From Novosphingobium sp. CECT 9465 (GTDB lineage Bacteria > Pseudomonadota > Alphaproteobacteria > Sphingomonadales > Sphingomonadaceae): a stretch of DNA of 64,000 nt. The notes below the pieces were generated by a model that was not told where the DNA came from, made no database searches, and saw only the letters and a program-made list of their open reading frames with translations. Positions 42,796 through 51,156 of this stretch are shown piece by piece. Location: assembly GCF_920987055.1 (NCBI RefSeq), contig NZ_CAKLBX010000002.1, forward strand, positions 62,001-126,000, read 5' to 3'. Every line of letters begins with the position of its first letter. Position 1 is the stretch's first letter. Made by a program: the position numbers and the translations under genes.

Positions 42796-44274
42796 CTAGT
42801 GCAGCGATGATCGAAGAGAGATACGCATATTCGACGCCCTTGTATCCCCCTGGCCGAATACTGCCTTTCTGCGGCCGAGCAGCGTGTGGCCGAGATTGAG
42901 CTCACCGCTGCGGGCGCGCCGCACCAGCGCCTGCATGTATGCATCGGGCGTCTTGCGGATTTGTCCGTTGGCCAGGTGATGCCCGGTGATCAGCGCGCAC
43001 AGGAGTGCGATCCCTGTGCCCAGTGTCGCACTTGCCCGCGCGGCCGTAGCCTGGCCTATCTGGCAGACGCGAGCGACCTCGTGGAGCTCGTTCAGGCCCG
43101 GTCGGGCTCCAATTTCGACCATGCCATCGATGAAAGGGAAGAGGGCAGGGGCTTCGGCCCAAACGAACCCCGATCGCTGGATGCCGTAGACATCATTCGT
43201 GTCGGCAGAGACCAGCGCGTTGTGGTGGGCCTCGACTGTCTCTTCCTTCAGCCTGTCGGCATCAGGCGTGGTTCGAATGTCATCAGGTTCCTGGCGGCAG
43301 GCGCCCTCTGCCAAGCCGTATACGGATTCAAGAGCTTCTTCAGGGCTGTATTGATGGTGGTCATCCCAGCGCACCCTAGTGTCCTTGGAAGGTGTCAGCG
43401 ACGCAATGTCGTCGAGCGATATGCGCTCTGACAACCGATCAAGCAGCCGGGTCGCGACCTCGGCGAGGCGGCCAAGCACTGCGATCGCGTCCATGGATCC
43501 TTTCCGCCTCTGGTATGTGCGCCGCGCCGCAGCGATCGCATCGAGCTTCTTTCTAGCCTTGTCAGCCCAAAGGTGGCCCATCTCGAACGGCCGCAGCAGC
43601 CGGTACGCGCTGCTTGTTGTCCTTCGAATTTGGTTGGGCAGGATCAGGTTTTGCGCGGCCAGGGCCTTCTCGGTGGCGGCCAGCTGTGTGAGGTAATCCA
43701 CAAGGAGGAGTAGCGGCGCCAGCGACCATCCTGATGCGTCGGAGCGATCCTCGCTGTTTCGTGACCCAAGAAATCGCTTGCCGTTGCCGGCGAGGCAATG
43801 GGGGATGATCAGGCCGTATTCGGCAAGGCGCCTGATGTTCTTGCGCGCGGCGGTCCATCCGATCCGGCATTTGAGATGGTCGTTCGAGGCGGCAATGAGC
43901 GGGCCGCAGCGGCTGTCCCAGTCGATATTCATGGCCGCGATGCTCGCGGCGGCATCGTAAAGATCGCGCCAGACGATTCTCGGAACATCGATCGTCACGG
44001 GCGGCATTCTCGCGAAGGTCTCGATGATATCGAGCAGTTTGCGCCGACGCTGCCTGCCTGCGTTTTCGGTCCCGGTATGTTCGAACCCTCGCATCATCTT
44101 GCTGACGCGCGCTGCATGTCTTGCCCGATCTGCCGGGTCTTCCATGAAAGTGATCATGGTCAGCTGTTCTGTCTCGAGCATCCCCAGTTTTGGCAGACAG
44201 GCGCCGATCGCTGCTGGCCCTCCCCGGCGTCGGCTATTCACCTCCCAGGCTGCCTGATTCTGGACAATAGTCAT
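42796..44274 (-). CDS. repC: RepC-family plasmid replication protein
   Basis: A replication initiator of the RepC type known from rhizobial repABC plasmids. The N-terminal half reads as a DNA-binding replication-C domain (RLAEYGLIIPHCLAGNGKRF); the C-terminal part ends with ALITGHHLANGQIRKTPDAYM and RARSGELNLGHTL, matching the RepC C-terminal domain. The longest frame has 492 residues from ATG 44274, but AAAGG directly abuts that codon, so ATG 44181 or 44157 may be used. There is no repA or repB beside it; parAB lies 40 kb away. Confidence 0.75.
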   Translation of the reverse strand: MTIVQNQAAWEVNSRRRGGPAAIGACLPKLGMLETEQLTMITFMEDPADRARHAARVSKMMRGFEHTGTENAGRQRRRKLLDIIETFARMPPVTIDVPRIVWRDLYDAAASIAAMNIDWDSRCGPLIAASNDHLKCRIGWTAARKNIRRLAEYGLIIPHCLAGNGKRFLGSRNSEDRSDASGWSLAPLLLLVDYLTQLAATEKALAAQNLILPNQIRRTTSSAYRLLRPFEMGHLWADKARKKLDAIAAARRTYQRRKGSMDAIAVLGRLAEVATRLLDRLSERISLDDIASLTPSKDTRVRWDDHHQYSPEEALESVYGLAEGACRQEPDDIRTTPDADRLKEETVEAHHNALVSADTNDVYGIQRSGFVWAEAPALFPFIDGMVEIGARPGLNELHEVARVCQIGQATAARASATLGTGIALLCALITGHHLANGQIRKTPDAYMQALVRRARSGELNLGHTLLGRRKAVFGQGDTRASNMRISLRSSLH

Positions 44275-44426
44275 CCTTTCGCTCCCTCAGTCCTGAGGTG
44301 CGGCACAGACAAAGAACATTGCCCGCAAAATTTGCGAAAAATGCTTGCAAGTTGTCAGGGAGCAGGTAGCTTGCCGGTGTCTCTCGCCACGCTTTGGCGC
44401 GGCAAATTACAGCTTCCTTCGAAAGG

Positions 44427-44447
44427 CCCGGGCGCTGCCCGGGTTTT
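44427..44447 (+). terminator. Rho-independent terminator upstream of repC, plus strand
   Basis: CCCGGGC-GCT-GCCCGGG followed by TTTT. It ends a rightward transcript antisense to the repC leader. In repABC plasmids a short antisense RNA in this position controls repC, so a counter-transcribed RNA is plausible here; its promoter was not identified. Confidence 0.6.
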
Positions 44448-44606
44448 CATGTCTGCGTCGCTGACCTCCCTTTCATATGCACCAGCTGGTGCGGCGATCC
44501 CTGGCAGCGTTCGGGCGCGTTTCATCGCGCGCAGAAGCGCTTGTTTGCCATTCGGTCTGTTGCTAAGAAGCGAGGTGAACTTGGCGCTCTGGCAACAGGA
44601 TGCGTT

Positions 44607-44638
44607 AAAGGGGGTCCCGTTGGCGCGGGGCCCCCTTT
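44607..44638. terminator. Hairpin between repC leader and regulator genes
   Basis: AAAGGGGGTCCC and GGGGCCCCCTTT pair over twelve positions with one wobble, around an 8-base loop. It lies five bases after the stop of the small regulator at 44644, so it probably terminates that leftward transcript; it could act in both directions. Confidence 0.6.
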
Positions 44639-44643
44639 CAATT

Positions 44644-44859
44644 TCAGAGCATCATCGGTTGTCCTTCTGATGGTTCAGGCGATCTGACGCTGAGCGTTGT
44701 CGCCACAATCGCTGCGATGACCGCTTCCCTGGACGAGAGATCATCCCTTTTCAGCTGGTCAATCAATTCGATCGTGGCTGCTGGCAGCCAGATTTCGAGG
44801 GGGCGCAAACCATCCTGACGGCGTTTGCGTCTTTGCTCCGCTTTCCGGTGCTGCGCCAT
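44644..44859 (-). CDS. Small basic protein, possible ribbon-helix-helix regulator
   Basis: A 71-residue basic protein (MAQHRKAEQRRKRRQDGL) whose middle, LEIWLPAATIELIDQLKRDDLSSREAVIAAIV, fits a beta strand plus two helices of the ribbon-helix-helix fold. I choose ATG 44859; the frame is open further upstream. It is the last of three small leftward genes facing the transfer operon. A role in copy control or transfer regulation is inferred from fold and place only. Confidence 0.5.
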   Translation of the reverse strand: MAQHRKAEQRRKRRQDGLRPLEIWLPAATIELIDQLKRDDLSSREAVIAAIVATTLSVRSPEPSEGQPMML

Positions 44860-44949
44860 ATTTGCGCTTCGCTGTGCGGTACAGGACGTCTGCCCGTGAC
44901 CAGTCACGCGGTTCGTCATGCAGCGCGGGCTCGTTTCGCCGTACAAGGC

Positions 44950-45441
44950 TCAAGCATACGCATGTTCAAAACCGCCGCCGTTATGCCGGCTTTCAAGCGA
45001 CATGTGGTGTTTGGCGATGGCCGACGATGTCTTACGGGCGATCGTGTCACACAGGCTTTGACGAATGGTCTCGAACTGCCCTTCGCAGGCTGCGAGTTCG
45101 CTTGGTAGCCGGGCGGCCAGTGCGACCGCGACCAATGCCGTCGTCTCGCAGCATGGGTCTTCGTAGGAGCTAGCGCTTTCATAGCACAGCAGAACGAGGC
45201 CTGCTCGGATAGGGTCGATTTTCAGATGGAGCAGGACGCGTTGGAATTCGTCGATCGTCAGATTTCCATCTTCGACCTTGTCGAAGAACTTTTTACGCCG
45301 ACTTTCTTTGATCACGCCTTCATCGGTCAGTTTGCGCAAGCTTGTGTTCTGCAGCCTCATCTGTTCCTTGATGAGCGCTGCATACAGTTGGTTTACGCTG
45401 TGAGCTCTGCTGGCGACTCCATCTTCCGTCCCTTCGCACAT
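44950..45441 (-). CDS. Small helix-turn-helix-like regulator
   Basis: A 163-residue protein. Residues about 20-75 look like a helix-turn-helix domain (TSLRKLTDEGVIKESRRKKFFDKVEDGNLTIDEFQRVLLHL), an XRE-like arrangement; the rest is helical and of unknown function. GGAGG lies five bases before ATG 45441, fixing the start four codons inside the longer frame. It lies between two other small putative regulators upstream of the transfer operon. Confidence 0.55.
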   Translation of the reverse strand: MCEGTEDGVASRAHSVNQLYAALIKEQMRLQNTSLRKLTDEGVIKESRRKKFFDKVEDGNLTIDEFQRVLLHLKIDPIRAGLVLLCYESASSYEDPCCETTALVAVALAARLPSELAACEGQFETIRQSLCDTIARKTSSAIAKHHMSLESRHNGGGFEHAYA

Positions 45442-45481
45442 GCGTGCCTCCACGATCCCATGTATTCCACTCCATGCAGTT

Positions 45482-45871
45482 TCATAGTTTGACTTTGTCG
45501 ATTTGCATTTTGCAAGCGGAAAATTCGCCTTCTGCTACCAACATTGCGCAGAAAATCAGTGTTTCGCGCACCCCGCAATGAGCCTTGGTAGCGGCGTTCA
45601 GCTCGCCTTTCAGCCGCTCAACAGCCGCATTGTCCGTAGAATTGAGACGGACGTAGATCCGAACGGGTCCGTCCACCGGAAGCAGGGTCTCCAGCGCTGC
45701 GGAATGTCCATCTTTGAGGGCTGGGTACCGCTCCATCGCATGGAGAATGACGTCTTTGAACGTCACAAAGCGCGTCTGCTCAAGGCTGAGTGCTGCGATG
45801 GCCCTGACGATATCTTCGAAGGCGTGTGCGCTGATGGAAATCTCGTGGGCTACATGCGTGCTTTTGCTCAA
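45482..45871 (-). CDS. Putative DNA-binding protein divergent from the transfer operon
   Basis: A 129-residue protein, not recognised. The C-terminal third (VRIYVRLNSTDNAAVERLKGEL then VRETLIFCAML) resembles a ribbon-helix-helix unit. I set the start at TTG 45871 because AAAGGAG lies six bases upstream and because the longer frame (to 46051) would run through the repeat array. It is the nearest gene to that array and is divergent from the pilin gene, so it is the leading candidate for its binding protein, a TraY- or ParR-like role. Confidence 0.5.
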   Translation of the reverse strand: MSKSTHVAHEISISAHAFEDIVRAIAALSLEQTRFVTFKDVILHAMERYPALKDGHSAALETLLPVDGPVRIYVRLNSTDNAAVERLKGELNAATKAHCGVRETLIFCAMLVAEGEFSACKMQIDKVKL

Positions 45872-45964
45872 TTCGATCTCCTTTCTCTCGATGTGGCAGC
45901 GTCTGAACTTGTCATCCTGCAACTGCGCGGTTTCCGGGTCATCCTTTTTGCGCATTTTTACCCG

Positions 45965-46119
45965 TGGGGGCGGATTCCTCTCCACCTTGGGGCTGATTTT
46001 CGCCCGCTGTGGGGCACAAACATCCCCGGTGTGGGTCGCAAATTGGACCACGGTGGGAAATTCTCATTCCCAGGCTGGGAGCGAATCGAATCCTGGGTGG
46101 GGTTCAATTCTGCCCCAAT
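45965..46119. repeat. Array of palindromic units at exact 22-bp spacing
   Basis: Six units start at 45988, 46010, 46032, 46054, 46076 and 46098, each exactly 22 bp after the last; a degenerate seventh at 45965 is 23 bp before. Each begins TGGG, has an AT-rich centre near AATT and ends in a CCCA-like inverse, roughly TGGG-N4-AATT-N4-CCCA. A phase of two helical turns would put all sites on one DNA face. It lies between the divergent regulator at 45871 and the pilin gene at 46229. Likely a cooperative operator array, a transfer-origin accessory site or a centromere. Confidence 0.75.
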
Positions 46120-46140
46120 GTCTCATTTCCTTAGAAATCC

Positions 46141-46169
46141 TGACACTTCGGTGTTGAGAAAAGGTTCTC
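46141..46169 (+). promoter_or_regulatory. Two adjacent hairpins in the pilin leader
   Basis: ACAC-TTCG-GTGT at 46143-46154 forms a small stem closed by a UUCG tetraloop, followed by GAGAA-AAGG-TTCTC at 46156-46169. They lie 60-85 bases before the pilin ATG and may affect mRNA stability or transcription entry. Confidence 0.4.
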
Positions 46170-46228
46170 GTCGGGCGGATTTTGGCTGTGGCGGCAGACG
46201 CCAGCATCCAACCGAAAGGGAAAACTCA

Positions 46229-46546
46229 ATGACAAGTCTCGATCTGAAGAATCGCAGCGGCACGCTTGCTGTTGCGGTTGCGGCGCTCGCGGCCGCCAGC
46301 GTGTTCGGCGCTGATGCCGCAATGGCGGGGGCCGACACGACCTTCAACACCGCTCTCGCCCAGTTCACCGGCTTCCTTGAAGGCTCCGGGGGCCGGATCA
46401 TCACCGTGCTCTCGCTCGCCGGCGGGATCGTGGCGCTTGCGTCGGGCCGCTTTTCGCTCGGTCAGGTCGCAATCCCTGTGGGCGTCGGCGTCGGCGCCGG
46501 GACCGGCATTCCGATCGTCACCGCCTCGGTTACCGGCACGGTCTGA
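46229..46546 (+). CDS. traA: TraA-like conjugative pilin precursor
   Basis: A 105-residue pilin precursor. A long leader (MTSLDLKNRSGTLAVAVAALAAASVFGADAAMA) precedes a short mature part with two hydrophobic helices (about 55-72 and 78-98) and a glycine-rich turn, the TraA/VirB2 pattern. AAAGGG lies eight bases before ATG 46229. It is the first gene of the transfer operon. A gene for an S26 peptidase lies later in the operon, so this pilin may be trimmed further or cyclised. Confidence 0.75.
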   Translation: MTSLDLKNRSGTLAVAVAALAAASVFGADAAMAGADTTFNTALAQFTGFLEGSGGRIITVLSLAGGIVALASGRFSLGQVAIPVGVGVGAGTGIPIVTASVTGTV

Positions 46547-46635
46547 ACGCTGCGCCCTCGCTTCATGATGGCAAGGGTACCGCAGTTCACCTTTTGGGCT
46601 GCCGCTCCTTGTCCTCCCTCTGGCGGAGTTGATCC

Positions 46636-46920
46636 TTGGACCAGTATTCGATCCCAAAACATCTCGACGATCCAGAACTGATCGGGTTCTGGACCCTCGA
46701 TGAATTCCTGGTGATGGTCATACCCTTCACCTGGGGCATCCTCGCTCAGCACGTTGTCATCGGGCTCCTTTTGGCCCTGGCTGCGTGGTTCGGCTATCGC
46801 AAAGTCAAAGCTGGGCGTTCGATGCATTGGGTCCTGCATTTTGCCTATTGGCATTTGCCGGGAGAATTCTTCGGTCTGAAGGTCGCTCCGCCATCTCATC
46901 TTCGTGTGATGGCGGGCTGA
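46636..46920 (+). CDS. traL: TraL pilus assembly protein
   Basis: A 94-residue inner-membrane protein of the TraL family, with one or two hydrophobic segments (about 25-55) and the opening YSIPKHLDDPELIGFWTLDE typical of the family. The start is TTG 46636 with GGAG seven bases upstream. It stands between the pilin and TraE genes as in F. It belongs to the inner-membrane base of the pilus machine. Confidence 0.82.
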   Translation: MDQYSIPKHLDDPELIGFWTLDEFLVMVIPFTWGILAQHVVIGLLLALAAWFGYRKVKAGRSMHWVLHFAYWHLPGEFFGLKVAPPSHLRVMAG

Positions 46921-46921
46921 T

Positions 46922-47488
46922 ATGGAAATCTCTTTTGCTCATGAGGCGTCGCAGCGGACCCTCAAGCAGCGCAACCTGCTTGCGCTCATCTGTGTCGTGC
47001 TCGGCATTCTCGTGGTGGTCATGTTCACCGCAGCATCGACGCGGGACCGCGAGGTCGTGCTGCAGCCCATCCTGCCCAGCCAGATGACGCTGAGCTCTGC
47101 GGCGCTCACGCCCGAATATCTTGAGGCCGTGACGCGCGACACCGCGCAGCTCGCGCTCAACCGCTCGCCCGAAACACTCCAGTACTGGCTTGATGGCATC
47201 GTGGCCATTTCCGCGCCGGAGGCGCGCGGGGCTCTCAAGGCCAAGCTTCTGCGGATCGTGGCTGAGCAGGAGGGGTCGCAGGTGACCCAGTTTGTCACGA
47301 TCAACTGGATCCGCACCGATCCGGAAAACCTCACCAGCCAGGTCGGCGGCGTCCTTCATACCATCGTCGGATCCAAGGACGTGCGCCGCGAGCACAAGAT
47401 CTTCGAATTTCACTGGACCTACACCGGCGTGTCGCTGCGCCTGAAGGGGTTTGGTGTCGTCGTTAAGAAGGAAGGAGCCAACCAATGA
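46922..47488 (+). CDS. traE: TraE transfer protein
   Basis: A 188-residue TraE/VirB8-like protein. One membrane anchor lies near residues 20-40 (NLLALICVVLGILVVVMFTA) and a periplasmic domain follows (ALTPEYLEAVTRDTAQLALNRSPE). It starts one base after the traL stop and overlaps traK. It should link the inner-membrane complex with the periplasmic TraK/TraB/TraV core. Confidence 0.85.
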   Translation: MEISFAHEASQRTLKQRNLLALICVVLGILVVVMFTAASTRDREVVLQPILPSQMTLSSAALTPEYLEAVTRDTAQLALNRSPETLQYWLDGIVAISAPEARGALKAKLLRIVAEQEGSQVTQFVTINWIRTDPENLTSQVGGVLHTIVGSKDVRREHKIFEFHWTYTGVSLRLKGFGVVVKKEGANQ

Positions 47489-48285
47489 CCTTCTCTGTCT
47501 CGACGCTCTGCTTTGCCTCGGGCGCGCCGCTGCTTTTCCGCATCGACAGCCATCTTCTTCGCGGGCTTGGCGCTGCACTTTTCACTGTCGGATTCGTCAT
47601 GGCGGCCACGCCAGCCTTTGCTGACGAAAACATCCTCGCCGTCGATAATGGAGAGGTTCGCTGCCGGGCATCCAAGGCCGACCTGACGCGCATTTCGCTG
47701 AAGGATGACCGGTTCGTGTCGGTATCCAGAGTGCAAACTGGCGTCGAGGGCCAAGACTTCTCGATCGTCCACGAACCCACCCGCGGCGATATCTACATCT
47801 CGGTCCCCGAAGCTTATTCAAAGCCGAACATCTCCTTCTTCGGGACGACGCAAAAGGGCCTTGTCTACAAGTTCGACTGCCAGATTGGCGGTGACAGCGC
47901 CGTGCAGGTTTTCGTGGGCAACGCCGATATCGAAAATCCGTCCGCCAAGCCTGAGGTCCTTACAGCATCGGGTTCGTTGCAGGATCGCGCTGTCGGGCTC
48001 GTCAGGGCGATGTTCGAACAGCGCCCGGTGACCGGCTTTGAGATCCGCGATGCGGCCCGTGCCCCGGTCAACGTGGGCGATATGAAGGTCCAGCTCATCA
48101 CCGAGTACCGCAGCCCGACGATGACCGGGAAGGTCCTGCGCATCGAAAATGCAAGCTCCTCACCGATTGCGCTTCGCGAAGAGCTCATCGCCGGGGACGG
48201 TGCAATCGCCGTCACAATTTCCAACCCCAACCTCGCAAGCGGGCAGGCGACTGCTGCTTACGTGGTCGTGCCTGCAGGAAGGTAA
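47485..48285 (+). CDS. traK: TraK secretin-like core protein
   Basis: A 266-residue periplasmic TraK (VirB9-like) protein of the outer-membrane core complex. A long N-terminal region with a hydrophobic segment ends in AATPAFA, a likely signal-peptidase site near residue 46; a shorter start may be used. The mature domain is rich in beta strands (ISLKDDRFVSVSRVQTG). The start ATG overlaps the traE stop. Confidence 0.82.
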   Translation: MTFSVSTLCFASGAPLLFRIDSHLLRGLGAALFTVGFVMAATPAFADENILAVDNGEVRCRASKADLTRISLKDDRFVSVSRVQTGVEGQDFSIVHEPTRGDIYISVPEAYSKPNISFFGTTQKGLVYKFDCQIGGDSAVQVFVGNADIENPSAKPEVLTASGSLQDRAVGLVRAMFEQRPVTGFEIRDAARAPVNVGDMKVQLITEYRSPTMTGKVLRIENASSSPIALREELIAGDGAIAVTISNPNLASGQATAAYVVVPAGR

Positions 48286-48290
48286 GCCTC

Positions 48291-49580
48291 ATGGATTTTC
48301 TTAAGCGCAAGCCCAAGGATCTGGATGGCGCCGAGGCCGATGGCCGCGATGCGGTCGATGAAACGGGCTCGATCATCGACAATGACAAGGCACAGAAGCG
48401 GCAGAGAATGCTGTTTTTCGGGCTCGGTGGTGTCGCGGTCGTGGCTTCGACCATGTATGTCTTGCGGACCGAAACCGTGGTCGAAGAGGCAACCAAGCCT
48501 GGGCACGAGACCGAGGTGTCAACCGATGCCCTGATGAACCGCCAGCGCGTCGATCAGGAATGGATGGCCATCTACGAAGGCCAGGTCAATTCTCAGGATC
48601 AGCGCCTCAAAGGCGTCGAGGCGCAGGCCGGTCAGGTTGCGCAATTGCAGAGCGAGATTCAGGCATTGCGCGGTGAAAATGCCGCGATGGCGCGCGACGG
48701 GCAGCAGGTGCTCGAGGCTTATGAGCGTGAGAACCAGCAACTGCGCCAGCAGGTCACCAGGGGCAACCCCCGCCTGACTGCCCCCGGGCCGGTCGCGGCT
48801 GCCCGTGAGATGGGCGTGCCTTCGCCGGCTGCGTCCGGCGCACCTTCCGCCGCATTGCCCCGCCGCGGCAACGACGTGCAGATGGTGTCTTTCGCGCAAG
48901 CGGGCGGGACGGGCTCGCGCATTGATCCGGCCAAGGCCCCTGCGGTTTACACCGACTCCCCGAACTACCTTCCGCCCAACTCGATCGCGAATGCCACCGT
49001 GGTGGTCGGCGTTGATGCGACGACCAATACCCGCAGCCAGAGTGACCCGCTGCCGGTTCTTCTGCGCATCACTGGGCCGGCGCGCTCGGTCTATGGTGAC
49101 GGCAAGCTCCTCGCGACCCGCGTTCAGGGCTGCATGGTCAATGGTGCGGCCTATGGCGATCTCTCCAGCGAAAAGGTCTATGTGAAGCTGCAGCGCATGA
49201 CTTGCGCGCAGCCCGGCGGGCGCTTTGCGGTGTCAGAGGTCAAGGGCTTCATTGCCTTTGGCGGCAAAGTCGGCGTTCGCGGACGCGTTGTGAGCCGCGA
49301 AGGCTCGCTCACCACGCAAGCGTTTCTCGCAGGGCTGGTGAGCGGGGTGGGCAACGCCTTTCAGGGTGCCAACCAGATCCCCCGGATTTCCCAAGATCCC
49401 GTGCTCCCGTCAGCTTCCGATGTCGGCATTCAGGCGATTGGCGGCGGCGCGGCCAACGCCGGGAACACCCTCTCCGATTATCTGATCGAACGGGCCGAGC
49501 AATATCAGCCGGTCGTCGAGATGCCCACCGGTGCTGCGGTCGAGGTCGTGTTCCTCGACGGCACTTTCATCAGGAATTGA
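48291..49580 (+). CDS. traB: TraB scaffold protein
   Basis: A 429-residue TraB (VirB10/TrbI-like) protein spanning inner and outer membranes. A cytoplasmic acidic/basic start leads to a membrane segment at about 41-60 (MLFFGLGGVAVVASTMYVL). A coiled coil at about 100-150 (QRLKGVEAQAGQVAQLQSEI) and a Pro/Ala region follow, then the conserved beta-barrel domain from ~220. It follows traK by five bases. Together with TraK and TraV it forms the core channel. Confidence 0.87.
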   Translation: MDFLKRKPKDLDGAEADGRDAVDETGSIIDNDKAQKRQRMLFFGLGGVAVVASTMYVLRTETVVEEATKPGHETEVSTDALMNRQRVDQEWMAIYEGQVNSQDQRLKGVEAQAGQVAQLQSEIQALRGENAAMARDGQQVLEAYERENQQLRQQVTRGNPRLTAPGPVAAAREMGVPSPAASGAPSAALPRRGNDVQMVSFAQAGGTGSRIDPAKAPAVYTDSPNYLPPNSIANATVVVGVDATTNTRSQSDPLPVLLRITGPARSVYGDGKLLATRVQGCMVNGAAYGDLSSEKVYVKLQRMTCAQPGGRFAVSEVKGFIAFGGKVGVRGRVVSREGSLTTQAFLAGLVSGVGNAFQGANQIPRISQDPVLPSASDVGIQAIGGGAANAGNTLSDYLIERAEQYQPVVEMPTGAAVEVVFLDGTFIRN

Positions 49581-49588
49581 GGCCCAAC

Positions 49589-50431
49589 ATGGAATTCAAA
49601 TGGACCACATGGAAGGTGGCAGGGGCCGCCCTTGCGCTCACCGGCTCCCTCGCTGCTATCGCCGCAGCCGCTCATGCCGCGGCGGCAGATGACGCAGCGA
49701 CGATCAAGGCAGCGCTCGTCAAACGTCTTCCCAAGACCGAGATTACCACGATCGACTGCGACAAGATCAAGGGTGTCTGCGAAGTTCAGGCACGCCAGAA
49801 CCTCTTCTACATCGACCGCTCGGCGCGCTACCTCATCATTGGCCGTGTCTACGACATGGAGACCAAGCAGGATCTCACAGCTGCCCGGTTGCTCGAGATG
49901 AACCCGGACATGCTGGTCGGGGCGGGGGGCGCTGGCGAGCAAGAGGACGCGGCCGAACCAACACTGGCACGACAGGCAGGTGCGGGCGGCACGCAGCCAC
50001 TGCCACGTATCGATCCCGCAGCGCTGGCAGCTCTGCCCTCGAGCGGCAGCGTCGTGATGGGCAAGGGTGGCCGGACGATCACCGTCTTCAGCGATTTTCG
50101 GTGCGGGTATTGCAAACGCCTCCACGAAACCCTCGCGACGCTCGACGTCAAGGTCGTTGAGCGCCCGATTTCGGTGCTCGGCACCCGTCCAATCTCCGAG
50201 GCGGTCATCTGTGCGACCGACAAGCGCCGCGCGGTGAACGAGGCCTATGACGGAGGCGCGATCACGAGTGGTCGGCGCTGCGACACCTCGGGCCTCGATG
50301 CCAATGAGGCCTTTGCGAGGAAACATGGGTTCACCGGCACCCCGGTCATTGTGCGCGACGATGGCGCTGTCCTCCACGGCTTCCGCCCTCGCGAGTTCCT
50401 CGAAACCTGGCTGAAGGAGAAGGTGTCATGA
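49589..50431 (+). CDS. dsbC: DsbC-like thiol isomerase of the transfer operon
   Basis: A 280-residue periplasmic disulfide isomerase. The signal peptide spans about residues 1-32 (LALTGSLAAIAAAAHAAAA). The N-terminal dimerisation domain (about 35-110) is followed by a thioredoxin fold with active site CGYC (in DFRCGYCKRLH) and cis-Pro in GTPVIV. It sits between traB and traV, as in several F-like systems, and probably folds the cysteine-rich TraU, TraN and TraH. The start is ATG 49589; it overlaps traV by four bases. Confidence 0.88.
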   Translation: MEFKWTTWKVAGAALALTGSLAAIAAAAHAAAADDAATIKAALVKRLPKTEITTIDCDKIKGVCEVQARQNLFYIDRSARYLIIGRVYDMETKQDLTAARLLEMNPDMLVGAGGAGEQEDAAEPTLARQAGAGGTQPLPRIDPAALAALPSSGSVVMGKGGRTITVFSDFRCGYCKRLHETLATLDVKVVERPISVLGTRPISEAVICATDKRRAVNEAYDGGAITSGRRCDTSGLDANEAFARKHGFTGTPVIVRDDGAVLHGFRPREFLETWLKEKVS

Positions 50432-51150
50432 ACACCAAAGGCGCAATGGCAATCGCGGCGGTGACGTTCTCCCTGTCGGCCTGTACGACGCTCGGTACCA
50501 ATGTCAGCGGCAAGTTCCGCTGCGAGGCTGCAGACGGTATCTGCGCGCCATCGCTGGTGATCGATGACAGTGCAATTGCGCGGATTGAGGAGACCACCTC
50601 GGCGGATCTCCTCAACCCTGCAGGCCCGTTCCGGATGGACGACGGGATTTCGGCGCCTGTGCGCGGCCCGTCGCTCGGTTCCGAAGCACTCGTTGCGCGT
50701 TCGTCGCCGAGTTACGAGTTGTCTGTCGTGTTTCCGGGCTACACGGATGCCGCAGGCACAGCCCATGCCCGCATCGCGGTGCCAGTTAAGGCGATGCTCC
50801 CGGGCCGGGGCGATGCTCTCGAGACAATTGCGCTACGAGGTGCAAAGCCTGCGCGTGCTCAGGGGCTGTTGGCGGCCGCCGAGAGCGCACCGCAATTCAT
50901 GGCGATTGCCCATGGCATCTTGGATGACGGTCAGCCGGGTTCCGTGGGCGCTGAGGTTGCCATGGCGTCCAATCTTCCAAAGACCCCAGCGCCGATCCAG
51001 CAGGCCCCAGCCCAGCAAGCGGCTTCTCAGCCTGCCAACCCGATCGCTGAGATCGAGGCGAAGGTCTCCGAGCGCCTCGCATCACAGCAGCGATTGCCGA
51101 GGCGCGAGGCCGCCTCATTCCCTGCAACGCCCCCTGCAACGCCGGAGTAA
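50428..51150 (+). CDS. traV: TraV outer-membrane lipoprotein
   Basis: A 240-residue lipoprotein of the TraV (VirB7-like) family. The signal sequence ends in the lipobox LSAC, with Cys19 to be lipidated. Two more cysteines (FRCEAADGICAPS) follow, as in F TraV. The middle holds a conserved PGYTDAAGTAH segment and the C terminus is rich in Ala, Gln and Pro. It anchors the TraK/TraB core to the outer membrane. Confidence 0.82.
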   Translation: MNTKGAMAIAAVTFSLSACTTLGTNVSGKFRCEAADGICAPSLVIDDSAIARIEETTSADLLNPAGPFRMDDGISAPVRGPSLGSEALVARSSPSYELSVVFPGYTDAAGTAHARIAVPVKAMLPGRGDALETIALRGAKPARAQGLLAAAESAPQFMAIAHGILDDGQPGSVGAEVAMASNLPKTPAPIQQAPAQQAASQPANPIAEIEAKVSERLASQQRLPRREAASFPATPPATPE

Positions 51151-51156
51151 CGCGCC

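Noticed and set aside
45872..46051. N-terminal extension of the 45482-45871 gene to 46051
   Set aside because: The extension would translate through part of the repeat array, while TTG 45871 has a strong ribosome site.
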